Positions 1 to 7,089 of a stretch of DNA of 10,045 nt are shown here, one piece after another (position 1 is the stretch's first letter; every line of letters starts with the position of its first letter). The notes under the pieces were generated by a model. It saw only the letters and a program-made list of their open reading frames with translations. It made no database searches and was not told where the DNA came from. This DNA is from Akkermansiaceae bacterium (GTDB lineage: Bacteria; Verrucomicrobiota; Verrucomicrobiia; Verrucomicrobiales; Akkermansiaceae). Location: NCBI GenBank assembly GCA_025457805.1, contig JALOTR010000049.1, positions 1 through 10,045 of the forward strand, in the 5' to 3' direction. The position numbers and the translations under genes were made by a program.

Positions 1-60
1 TGCGCCTTGAACCATTTCACCGCCCTGCATGAGCAGCCGCCGGTGGGGTCCACCCGGTGA
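1..60 (+). CDS. Possible 3' end of an upstream gene (partial)
   Basis: Frame 1 is open from the window edge to a TGA at 58-60 and reads CALNHFTALHEQPPVGSTR, a plausible C-terminal tail. The other two plus frames close within the first 30 bases, and the minus strand gives nothing protein-like. Nineteen codons are too few to name a family. The start lies outside the window. It could equally be chance open frame. Confidence 0.3.
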   Translation, partial: CALNHFTALHEQPPVGSTR

Positions 61-404
61 TCATGGCAGGGGGACGGACTCATCTTGGTTCTCAAGCCCA
101 ACCTGCCAGCAGGAACCTCCAAAGCCGCGAAGCCGCAGCCCAAAGAAATCTTGGCAAAGCGGCCCGGAGAAATACGCTCTCTTCAAATGAAGACCGCGCT
201 GATATCTCCCAACCCCGCCCGATCCTCGCGTCATGCGGAGCGTTCTTCTTTTGTCTTCTTCCAAGCGGTTTGTGGCTTTTCCGGTCTGGCCGGAGCCCGC
301 TATCGCTTTTTCTACATTCAACAATCCCAGCCGCCATCCATATCCATCTCGAAGCCATGAAATCGACAAATTCCAGCAATACCAAAATCACCCACATCTA
401 TAAA
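61..404. other. Non-coding leader/intergenic region upstream of the secreted beta-sandwich gene
   Basis: About 340 bases without a convincing gene. Several overlapping open frames run through it on both strands, but none has a credible start, composition or domain, and the open frame that continues into the downstream gene is a read-through of its own frame. Visible structure: a CCTG-loop-CAGG hairpin at 102-113 flanked by GGTT/AACC (87-90, 114-117), a short direct repeat AAGCCGC at 122-128 and 130-136, a pyrimidine-rich stretch at about 241-262, and the terminator-like hairpin described separately at 264-313. No convincing -35/-10 pair was found. Confidence 0.5.
264..313 (+). terminator. Terminator- or attenuator-like hairpin with T-run
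   Basis: AGCGG (264-268) pairs with CCGCT (297-301), enclosing a second stem TCCGG (280-284)/CCGGA (290-294) with a five-base loop. A run of five T (307-311) follows within six bases. This is the form of an intrinsic terminator on the plus strand. It could end transcription from the upstream gene or, since it lies only 43-91 bases before the possible starts of the next gene, act as an attenuator in its leader. The outer stem is short and the T-run is offset, so confidence is modest. Confidence 0.35.
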
Positions 405-1364
405 ATGCGATTCCACACTTTCTCCACGATTGCAGCTGCGATTCTTTTGTTTGGCATATCAAACATTGCCAGGTCGCAGACGGCTTATTCGATTTCCCAA
501 CCGCTTGAAGACGGTCAGTTTGCAGTCGTCAACAACGGCCGCGGCCAATCCTTTACCGTTTCCAATCAAGGGCAAGGGACAGGTTCATTATCCGGCGCGA
601 CGCAGGTGCAACTCAATGATGTCACCTTCATGTATGGCCAGACCTTCCAGGCAAGCGCCGCTGCCGCTTCGTGGAGCAAGCTATATGTTTATGACACCAT
701 GCCCGCCGATCTGGCGGATTTGAACACAGGCATCGGCGCCCTTTATACGAGCACATCCTCATCTGCGGACGGATTCTTCGCCACACACAGGTTTACCTCC
801 GCGTTGATCGACACCAACAAGACCTATTACCTGTTTTATAGCTCGAACCAGCAATTCAGGTATTCCTTCACGCCCAATCCCTACAGCGGCGGGCGCATCT
901 GGTATCGGCAAGGTCCAACTGATGGCTGGCAGGATGCCGGGGGCGCGGATCAGCTCGACGCCACTTTCCTGATCAATACCACCACGGTGAAGAAGGACAG
1001 TGAACCACCTGCGCCGGAGATAGAGGTGCGGCAGTCCAAGGTTGCTGGCTTGAAGGATGGAAAATCGACCGTCTTGTTCAAATCGGCAAAAAGGGGCCGG
1101 ACAGGCCAAACGCAGACCTTCGTGATTCGCAATGCAGGCAAGGCCAACCTGAAAGGGCTCAGCCTTGAGATTGCCGGATTGCACAAGAGCAATTTCACCA
1201 CCAAGGGTTTGTCGACGAGCACACTGGCCCCGGGAAAATCCACGACATTTCAAGTGACCTTCAGGCCGTCGGCTGTAGGCAAGCGCAAGGCGACCGTAAA
1301 GATTTCGAGCAACGATGCCGATGAGAACCCATTCACCTTCGTGGTGAGCGGATCAGGCACGTGA
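405..1364 (+). CDS. Secreted protein with C-terminal choice-of-anchor D (ASPM-SPD-2-Hydin-like) domain
   Basis: Exported protein of 319 residues. The chosen start gives a clean signal peptide: MRFHTFSTIAAAILLFGISN, with likely cleavage near ARS-Q around residue 24. An in-frame ATG at 357 adds 16 polar residues, and the frame is open back to 57, but neither gives a better signal or a Shine-Dalgarno site. Residues about 28-192 form a beta-rich, Ser/Thr/Tyr-rich module reminiscent of choice-of-anchor R-type domains (weak call). After a Pro-rich linker (PPAPEIEV, 201-208), residues 204-319 match the choice-of-anchor D pattern: FVIRNAGKANL, LAPGKSTTFQVTFRPSAVG and a closing SSNDADENPFTFVVSGSG, an immunoglobulin-like fold common in Verrucomicrobiota surface proteins. 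No sorting signal or membrane anchor follows, so how it is retained, if at all, is unclear. No catalytic motif is visible; binding or structural role is inferred. The stop is 17 bases from the stop of the convergent rhamnosidase gene. Confidence 0.8.
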   Translation: MRFHTFSTIAAAILLFGISNIARSQTAYSISQPLEDGQFAVVNNGRGQSFTVSNQGQGTGSLSGATQVQLNDVTFMYGQTFQASAAAASWSKLYVYDTMPADLADLNTGIGALYTSTSSSADGFFATHRFTSALIDTNKTYYLFYSSNQQFRYSFTPNPYSGGRIWYRQGPTDGWQDAGGADQLDATFLINTTTVKKDSEPPAPEIEVRQSKVAGLKDGKSTVLFKSAKRGRTGQTQTFVIRNAGKANLKGLSLEIAGLHKSNFTTKGLSTSTLAPGKSTTFQVTFRPSAVGKRKATVKISSNDADENPFTFVVSGSGT

Positions 1365-1381
1365 CGGGCAGACAGAGATCT

Positions 1382-4300
1382 TCACCGAGGCAGCGGATTC
1401 CGAATGGAATCCTCTGCGCAGGAAAAGCGGAAACGCCCGCTGCCAGTGCGGACACTTAGGCCGGCTGCGGTCGCCTTGATATCTTCAAATCCGGGCGGCA
1501 GGGACGGGGCGGGTTTTCCGTTCTCCCAGATCACCCTATCTCCCTCGCGGACCACGGTTCTGGCCGCATCGGCGATGGGCAGAATGACCTCGGAGCCGGC
1601 ATTCGGCGGAACGGCTGTATCGAGCACCCATTGCCCTTCATCGATCCGCCACCCGCATTCATAACGACCCGATTTGGATTCGTAGTGTGCGCGGGCATAT
1701 TGAAGGTATCCCCGCGCGGGTTGGGGAGTCATCCGCGCCCGCGTGAATCCGGGTGACTCCGGATCATGCCCGAGTCCGGCGACATCGCGGAACATCCATT
1801 CGGAAATGGTGGAGAACATCTTGTGATTGAGCGAGCGCGTCGTTTCGAGCGAATAGCTTTCCCAGAGTGTGGTCGCGCCTTCGCGGATCATGTTTCCCAA
1901 TCCTGGAAATTGATCCTTTAGGTGGCCATCGAAAGCCATCGAAGCATAACCATGTTGCATGAGCACATCGGCGATGTATTCGAATCCGAGAATGCCCACC
2001 CAGAAATGTCCGTTCCGTTTTCTTATATCTTCCAACAAATGACTCATCACCTTTTCCTCCATGCCATCGGGAACGAGTCCGAAATAGAGAGGGAGCACTT
2101 GTGAGGATTGCCGGAACCCGCCCTGACGCTTCGGAGAGAAATAGGCGCCTTTCTCCGCATCGAAAAACAGCTTGTTGAAGGCCACTTTGATTTCGGACGA
2201 CTGGCGGGCGTAGGCGGCGCTTTCGTCCATGCGTCCGAGCACGCGAGCAGCGTCCCGCATGAGAGTGGTATACCAATAATAATAACATGTCTGATAGATC
2301 GAATGCAGTTCGGGACCATGACCACTGCGGTGGTCCGGCGGGACCCAGTCGCCATAGCCGCGGCGGTGATCCGGATGGACCATGTGAATGGGTTTGCCGG
2401 GCCGGGTGGACTCCCGTGTCAGCCACGCATGATAGCTTTTCATTTCGCCAAAATGCTTTTCCAGCAGATGGGTGGATCCATAGTAGGAATACATTTTCCA
2501 TCCGATGGCGATATGGCTGCCATTCCATGCAGGATCACTGCCGATGCGACCCCATGTGGAGGGAATCACATCTCCTACCGATCCATCAGGCCGGATGTCG
2601 TCGGCATAGTCCTGCAAGCGTTTGGCGTAGAGCGCCTCCACATCGTAGCCATACATCATCGCTTCGAGCGGCGCGGCATCATCACAGGTCCATCCGAGTT
2701 TCTCAAAGGTCGGACAGTCGGTGGGGATTGAATGCATGTTTCCGCGGATGGAGGCGAAGGACGCATCCGAGATCCGGTTCAACAAATCATTCGAACTGGT
2801 GAACCCACCGGTGGAGCGCATGTCGGAATGCATCACTTCCGCAGTGAAGTCCTCCACCGACGGCCTGCCGGGAAAGCCGTGCACGATCAGATAGCGGAAT
2901 CCTTTGTAACTGAACTTCGGACGGAGTGTTTCCACGCTTCCACCGGCAAGGATGAAGGTATCCTGTTGATAACAACCCGTTCCCGCCGGATCAAAAGGCT
3001 CCATGAGCGGCACCCCATCCGGGTTCCACTTTTCCGCGTATTGTACGATCAGGCGGTCTCCCGCCTTGCCTTGGACACGGATTGTGGCATTGCCGGCGAT
3101 ATGTTTGCCGAAGTCCACCGCATAAGCTCCTTCGGCGAGTGGTTTGACGGAGATGGCGGGGAGACGCTCCGTGACCCGGATCGGCGGAAACATCTGGAAA
3201 ACCGGGGGACGCTCAGATTCTCCATGCACTTCCCATTCCGCGATTGCCAGGTGCTTGCCGGCCATATCGAGTCCCCGGATGCGCAGGTGGCGCGCGCGGG
3301 TGGGTGGCTCGATGGCCAGCACGAAGGGTGAGGCATTGTCGGGGTGCGCACGGATGGATCGGAGCGTGGTCCATGTGATTTCTCCATCTGTGGTTTCCGC
3401 GTATTCGATGTCGAAATCCGCGGGAAAAAATCCGCCCGGGAGATCGGAGCGCGGCTGGATGCGCATCGAGGAAATCTCATGGACCTTGCCAAGATCCATG
3501 GCCAACCACTTCACAGGATCCGATAGACGATCCGGATGGCTGTGATATCCCATGCTGGGGCGTGTCGAGGCACGGTTGCCGTCCACCGCATGTGTTATCT
3601 CCCAGCCCCACTGGGAAAGGCTGCTGGATGCGGAAAGCTTGGAAACAGTGGCAAGGTTCTCCGCAAGCGGCGGAGTGACGAGCCGGGCCGGAGCCCAAGC
3701 CGCATCATCAAATCCCGCCATGTCCCATCCCGGTGTGATGGCGCGGTGATCGTGCGTTTCACCCGCCTTGATGCTATCGAAAAGAATGGGCCCGGCCTTC
3801 GTGCGGAAAGAGGAATCCGTGACGATGTTTTCATGCGTGCCGTCCATATACTCGATCTTCAGGCAGGCCATCAGTTTGGGTTCCGCGACCCATGAGGGGT
3901 CCGCATACTCGCCCCACAAGGATGGGGTCCGGATTCCGAACCATCCGCGGCCGAGCTCGAATCCCACTGCGTTTTTCTCCGCGAGTTGATCGGTGATATC
4001 ATGGATGCTTGCATAAACTCGCCGATCGTAGCGCGCGTATCCCGGTTCCAACATGCGGTCGCCGACTTTCTTACCATTGAGTGTCATTTCATGATAGCCG
4101 ATGCCGCAGATATAAGCGCGGGCTTTCCTGACCGGCTTGCGGATGGCGAACTCTTTTCGCAAAAGCGGTGCTTCGAGTCCCCGCTTGCATTCGACCAGTG
4201 ACCGGATGGCGCGGGTCTCCAGCACGCCATTGCGAGGCTGGGAATGCCCACCGCCGATGAAGAGAAGGTCCTGGAAATGATTCAAAGTCACGTTCTCGAA

Positions 4301-5230
4301 ATTCTCCGAAAACACAGTCACGTCATCGCGGAGAATCTCGAAGTCATCGAAGTCAGCCCGTCCCCGCGTTCCATCGTGGCGCAGGGAGCCCACGCCCGGC
4401 ACGCCGGCTAGATGGATTTTATCCTCGAACTGACCGATGATTTTTCCATCCATCGTGAACTCAAAACGCGCGCCTTCGGCCTTGGCCTCCAATTGATGCC
4501 ATGCGCCGGCGGTGATCATCGAGGGTGACGAAAAAACCGCGAGAACCACATGGGATTTGCCATCGTGGCGGATCGCCTTGATGTTATCTTTATCGCCTGG
4601 TTCGACTTGGATGGCATAGCCCTTGTTGCCGATGTAGCGGCAACGCAAATGGAGACTGGCACAGCTTTCATGAATGCGGAAACGGGTTCGCACGGTCAGA
4701 TCGCTCCATTTTTCCATGGCGGCGGCGATGGTGCTCGGAGCCTCGTCTTGCCGGGTGATCCAACGCGCACCTGCCCAGTCCTCTGCGGAAAGCAGGCCCA
4801 TTTCAAAGGTCGAGTCCTCCGGTCGAACGAGCGAGCCGTCGGTTCCACGTGTCTCGACCCGCCAATGGGCGGTTTGGCCGCTCCGCAAGGGCGCTCCCGC
4901 ATAACGGATGTTCAGCGTCTCCGCACCGTCCTTCCATCCGCTGTCCCAAAGGTCAGGCGCATCACCCGCCAAAGCTTGCGGTGAGGTGCCGACCTTGAGC
5001 CGCCAAGCCGCCTGCCGGAATCCCCGCGCCGATCCTTGGTAATGCCATGAAAAACGCGGCTGCAGGGTTTCCACTCCGACCGGCGCGTGCATGGCTTCCA
5101 CAGACAATCCCGTGAGAGAGGCTTCGTTTTCGCCACAAATGACAGTTGTGGAAAATCCGAAAATGAATGCGGCAATCCTGTGAATCCGGGTTCTGTAGAG
5201 CGGCGGTCCGATGCGCGTGTGTCGTGGCAT
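1382..5230 (-). CDS. Secreted multidomain alpha-L-rhamnosidase (GH78)
   Basis: A 1282-residue exported enzyme expected to release terminal alpha-L-rhamnose from polysaccharides or glycosides by inversion. It starts with a long basic N-region and the hydrophobic segment IAAFIFGFSTTVICG (19-33). Next come an Fn3-like GH78 N-terminal domain (about 38-146, ending DSTFEMGLL), an inserted LamG/DUF1080-like module (about 165-345), the rhamnosidase N beta-sandwich (APLLRKEF to DDAAW, about 354-512), an inserted F5/8 type C-like module (about 524-670), the concanavalin-like domain (about 676-800), the (alpha/alpha)6 catalytic barrel (about 802-1155) and a C-terminal beta domain. Family motifs are intact: TDCPTFEKLGWTCDD (837-851) with Asp838, the likely general acid Glu843 and Asp850; GDW (960-962); GATTLWES with the likely general base Glu1124; SLNH (1133-1136). 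Catalytic numbering is assigned by motif. Typical GH78 enzymes have about 900-1100 residues; the two inserts explain the excess. GAGGA lies 4-8 bases before the ATG, and a promoter element precedes it in the gap after the esterase gene. Cys32 does not fit a lipobox. The exact substrate cannot be read from sequence. Confidence 0.95.
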   Translation of the reverse strand: MPRHTRIGPPLYRTRIHRIAAFIFGFSTTVICGENEASLTGLSVEAMHAPVGVETLQPRFSWHYQGSARGFRQAAWRLKVGTSPQALAGDAPDLWDSGWKDGAETLNIRYAGAPLRSGQTAHWRVETRGTDGSLVRPEDSTFEMGLLSAEDWAGARWITRQDEAPSTIAAAMEKWSDLTVRTRFRIHESCASLHLRCRYIGNKGYAIQVEPGDKDNIKAIRHDGKSHVVLAVFSSPSMITAGAWHQLEAKAEGARFEFTMDGKIIGQFEDKIHLAGVPGVGSLRHDGTRGRADFDDFEILRDDVTVFSENFENVTLNHFQDLLFIGGGHSQPRNGVLETRAIRSLVECKRGLEAPLLRKEFAIRKPVRKARAYICGIGYHEMTLNGKKVGDRMLEPGYARYDRRVYASIHDITDQLAEKNAVGFELGRGWFGIRTPSLWGEYADPSWVAEPKLMACLKIEYMDGTHENIVTDSSFRTKAGPILFDSIKAGETHDHRAITPGWDMAGFDDAAWAPARLVTPPLAENLATVSKLSASSSLSQWGWEITHAVDGNRASTRPSMGYHSHPDRLSDPVKWLAMDLGKVHEISSMRIQPRSDLPGGFFPADFDIEYAETTDGEITWTTLRSIRAHPDNASPFVLAIEPPTRARHLRIRGLDMAGKHLAIAEWEVHGESERPPVFQMFPPIRVTERLPAISVKPLAEGAYAVDFGKHIAGNATIRVQGKAGDRLIVQYAEKWNPDGVPLMEPFDPAGTGCYQQDTFILAGGSVETLRPKFSYKGFRYLIVHGFPGRPSVEDFTAEVMHSDMRSTGGFTSSNDLLNRISDASFASIRGNMHSIPTDCPTFEKLGWTCDDAAPLEAMMYGYDVEALYAKRLQDYADDIRPDGSVGDVIPSTWGRIGSDPAWNGSHIAIGWKMYSYYGSTHLLEKHFGEMKSYHAWLTRESTRPGKPIHMVHPDHRRGYGDWVPPDHRSGHGPELHSIYQTCYYYWYTTLMRDAARVLGRMDESAAYARQSSEIKVAFNKLFFDAEKGAYFSPKRQGGFRQSSQVLPLYFGLVPDGMEEKVMSHLLEDIRKRNGHFWVGILGFEYIADVLMQHGYASMAFDGHLKDQFPGLGNMIREGATTLWESYSLETTRSLNHKMFSTISEWMFRDVAGLGHDPESPGFTRARMTPQPARGYLQYARAHYESKSGRYECGWRIDEGQWVLDTAVPPNAGSEVILPIADAARTVVREGDRVIWENGKPAPSLPPGFEDIKATAAGLSVRTGSGRFRFSCAEDSIRNPLPR
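1390..1417. terminator. Strong hairpin at the convergent 3' ends
   Basis: GCAG (1390-1393), one mismatch, GGATTCC (1395-1401), loop GAAT, GGAATCC (1406-1412), one mismatch, CTGC (1414-1417): eleven base pairs over 28 bases. It lies 25 bases after the stop of the plus-strand gene and inside the last codons of the minus-strand rhamnosidase gene. Neither strand has a T-run after it, so it may act as a bidirectional 3'-end stabiliser or Rho-assisted stop rather than a classic intrinsic terminator. Confidence 0.45.
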
Positions 5231-5244
5231 GGTTCCTCAAACGA

Positions 5245-5276
5245 ACGGGAGCGCGGACTTTTTCCGATTCTCCCGT
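5245..5276 (-). promoter_or_regulatory. Hairpin in the rhamnosidase mRNA leader
   Basis: Perfect seven-base inverted repeat, ACGGGAG/CTCCCGT (arms 5245-5251 and 5270-5276), with a nested CGG/CCG pair (5254-5256, 5264-5266). It lies between the putative promoter and the GAGGA ribosome-binding site, ending 14 bases before the start codon, so it does not mask that site. There is no T-run on the minus strand. A role in mRNA stability or 5'-end processing is an inference. Confidence 0.35.
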
Positions 5277-5316
5277 ATAAGCGTGATGGGATTTCCGCTG
5301 ATGCTGACCCACAAGC

Positions 5317-5325
5317 ATTATATCA
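5317..5325 (-). promoter_or_regulatory. Extended -10 promoter element for the rhamnosidase gene
   Basis: Read on the minus strand, the nine bases are TGATATAAT, a perfect TGnTATAAT extended -10 element. Its TGA is the esterase stop codon. No good -35 hexamer lies 16-18 bases upstream, which fits extended -10 promoters. Transcription would begin near 5310, giving a leader of about 80 bases with the hairpin at 5245-5276. This supports separate expression of the rhamnosidase in addition to read-through from the esterase gene. Confidence 0.5.
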
Positions 5326-7089
5326 TCTGTTGAAACCCTTGTGGTTCATGAATTCCCAGATGCGTCCCATCCAGGTATAACTGCCCGTTCCCGGGGCAGC
5401 AGTCTTTTGGAAGCAGTGACCGCGGCCGACAAGTGTATGGAGATCGGACTGGATCCCCATGCGGCGAAGTTGTTCCCAGCATTTCACCGAGTTCATCGCC
5501 GCCCAACCGTCCGCGTCGCCGTGGATAAAGAGCATCGGGCAAGTCGCAAGGTCGAACGAGAATTCAGGCACGAGCCTCGCGTCATCCTCGTTGCCGCCCT
5601 TCGCATTCGCGGATTCCGCACCGTCGGTGAGCGCATACGCCGGATAGATGGCAACTGCCCACTGCACCTTGCAGGAAATCTTATCAAGGTCATCGATCGG
5701 CAAATAGGAACTGCGTTTCGAGCTGGTCGCGCCCATGAGCGCGAGGTGTCCACCGGCCGAGGAACCCATGATGCCGATGCGATCGGGATCCAGCCCCTTC
5801 GCTGCGGCTTGGCTGCGGACGATCCGAATGGCGCGCTGCAGATCCTGCCAGGCTGTCGTGTGCTTGGCCAAGCCACCCTTCGGGCGCGGCGTGCGGTATT
5901 TCATCGTCACGACCGTCATCCCCTTTTCGTTCAGGTATCGCCGTGCTGGCGCGACTTCGAATCCGTCGGGGCCGTTGCCGTTGTAGGCTCCGCCTGAGAA
6001 GAGGATCTGGATTGCCTTCGTCTTGATTTCCTTCGGCATGTGCCACTCGAGATAAGGCTGGCATTGGTTCGCCTGCACATCCGGCATTTTGCCTTTCGGC
6101 CACACAGGCTCCTTGCGGTATTCGCCACGCGCATCGTCGTTCGGATAGCGGGTCATGAGATCGACTTCCGCGCCGAGATTCCCGTCAAAATTCATCTGGC
6201 GGAGGAACTCGGTGACACGCTCCAGCCAATGATCGTAAGCGGCGCCGTCCTCGCCCTTGTTAGAGTCGCCCATGAAACCATGGTTGCGGTCAGCGAAGAG
6301 ATGGATCTCAGCCGGGATCTTCATCCTGCGAAGCTGGCGATAGATTTGGGTGGAGCCGTTCGGAGAATAGATATCTGTCCCACCGTGGAAGAGCGCCATC
6401 GGACAAGTCTTGGCGTCAAACTTGAACACAGCCGAGAGTTTGACATCGACCGCATCGCCATCGCGTGTGTTGGGGCCGCTGAGTCCGTCGCTGAGCGCGT
6501 AGGCCGTGTAAATCGGCACCGCCAGGTTGACGTGGCACGGAAGTTGATCGAGTGCATCGACCGGCCCATAGGCGGGTGTGAGCGAGCTCGTCGCGAGCAA
6601 GACCGTCAGGTGCGAGCCAGCGGAAAACCCGAACGCAGCGATTTTTTCGGGATCAAAGCCGCGCTTCTTGGCATCATTGCGGACGAGACGGACGGCGCGT
6701 TGCCCATCCTCCCACGCACTCTGATAGATCGGCAATCCTTGCGGACGCGGTGTCCGGTAAGTAAGACTCACGCAAACGAACCCGAGTTCGGTAAACTTCT
6801 TCGCGGCCCGGTCAATCCACGCTCCATCACAACAATTCTGATAGGCACCGCCGGAGATGAGCAACATGCATCCGCCGTTTTTCTTTGCCGGCGCCTCATA
6901 CCAGTCGAGATACGGCATCGTATGATCCGCCGCCTTGAATCCCGGCGCGCTCACTTCCTCGGTGGTCGCCGCGATCTGTTGGATTTGGAAATCAGGAATC
7001 TTTCCTTCCGGCCACAGTGAAATCCGCTCCCCGGCAACGGCCAGTACGGTGACCAATATCCAAGCACCTATCATCCATATCTTTTTCAT
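5323..7089 (-). CDS. Secreted tandem two-domain alpha/beta-hydrolase (carbohydrate esterase-like)
   Basis: An exported 588-residue protein with two complete alpha/beta-hydrolase domains of the BD-FAE/acetyl-esterase type, expected to remove acetyl or feruloyl groups from polysaccharides. A signal peptide (MKKIWMIGAWILVTVLAVAG) precedes domain 1 (about 21-305); domain 2 is about 322-588. Each opens with WPxGKxPD and PYLxW, has SGGAY as the oxyanion strand (79-83; 365-369) in place of the usual HGGG, then YRTPRPxG, a nucleophile elbow (GFSAG, Ser156; GSSAG, Ser444), an acid after HG (HGGTD, Asp239; HGDAD, Asp527) and a His (NHGF, His270; GHCF, His558). All three presumed catalytic residues are offset by exactly 288, so the protein arose by internal duplication and both sites look intact. 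Single-domain relatives have about 270-330 residues. The start overlaps the upstream stop as ATGA; no Shine-Dalgarno site is visible, suggesting coupled translation. The rhamnosidase gene follows after 92 bases. The substrate is inferred from context. Confidence 0.9.
   Translation of the reverse strand: MKKIWMIGAWILVTVLAVAGERISLWPEGKIPDFQIQQIAATTEEVSAPGFKAADHTMPYLDWYEAPAKKNGGCMLLISGGAYQNCCDGAWIDRAAKKFTELGFVCVSLTYRTPRPQGLPIYQSAWEDGQRAVRLVRNDAKKRGFDPEKIAAFGFSAGSHLTVLLATSSLTPAYGPVDALDQLPCHVNLAVPIYTAYALSDGLSGPNTRDGDAVDVKLSAVFKFDAKTCPMALFHGGTDIYSPNGSTQIYRQLRRMKIPAEIHLFADRNHGFMGDSNKGEDGAAYDHWLERVTEFLRQMNFDGNLGAEVDLMTRYPNDDARGEYRKEPVWPKGKMPDVQANQCQPYLEWHMPKEIKTKAIQILFSGGAYNGNGPDGFEVAPARRYLNEKGMTVVTMKYRTPRPKGGLAKHTTAWQDLQRAIRIVRSQAAAKGLDPDRIGIMGSSAGGHLALMGATSSKRSSYLPIDDLDKISCKVQWAVAIYPAYALTDGAESANAKGGNEDDARLVPEFSFDLATCPMLFIHGDADGWAAMNSVKCWEQLRRMGIQSDLHTLVGRGHCFQKTAAPGTGSYTWMGRIWEFMNHKGFNR

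Noticed and set aside
57..404. N-terminal extension of the beta-sandwich protein back to the ATG at 57 or 62
   Set aside because: The 116 extra residues have no domain character and would bury the signal peptide in the interior; the terminator-like hairpin also lies in this stretch.
400..407. TATAAA box just before the ATG at 405
   Set aside because: As a -10 element it would put transcription start inside the coding sequence, so it cannot serve this gene with the chosen start.
1764..2528. 254-codon minus-strand open frame overlapping the rhamnosidase in another frame
   Set aside because: Low-complexity Arg/Ser/His-rich translation inside the catalytic barrel coding region, which is intact in the main frame.
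5129..5140. Possible lipobox Cys at residue 32 of the rhamnosidase
   Set aside because: The preceding residues TVI do not fit the L-[AS]-[GA]-C pattern, because Ile is at -1. A standard signal peptide is more likely.
6040..7020. 326-codon plus-strand open frame antisense to the esterase gene
   Set aside because: It mirrors the coding bias of the esterase gene, has no domain-like sequence, and the opposite strand encodes a clearly recognised enzyme.
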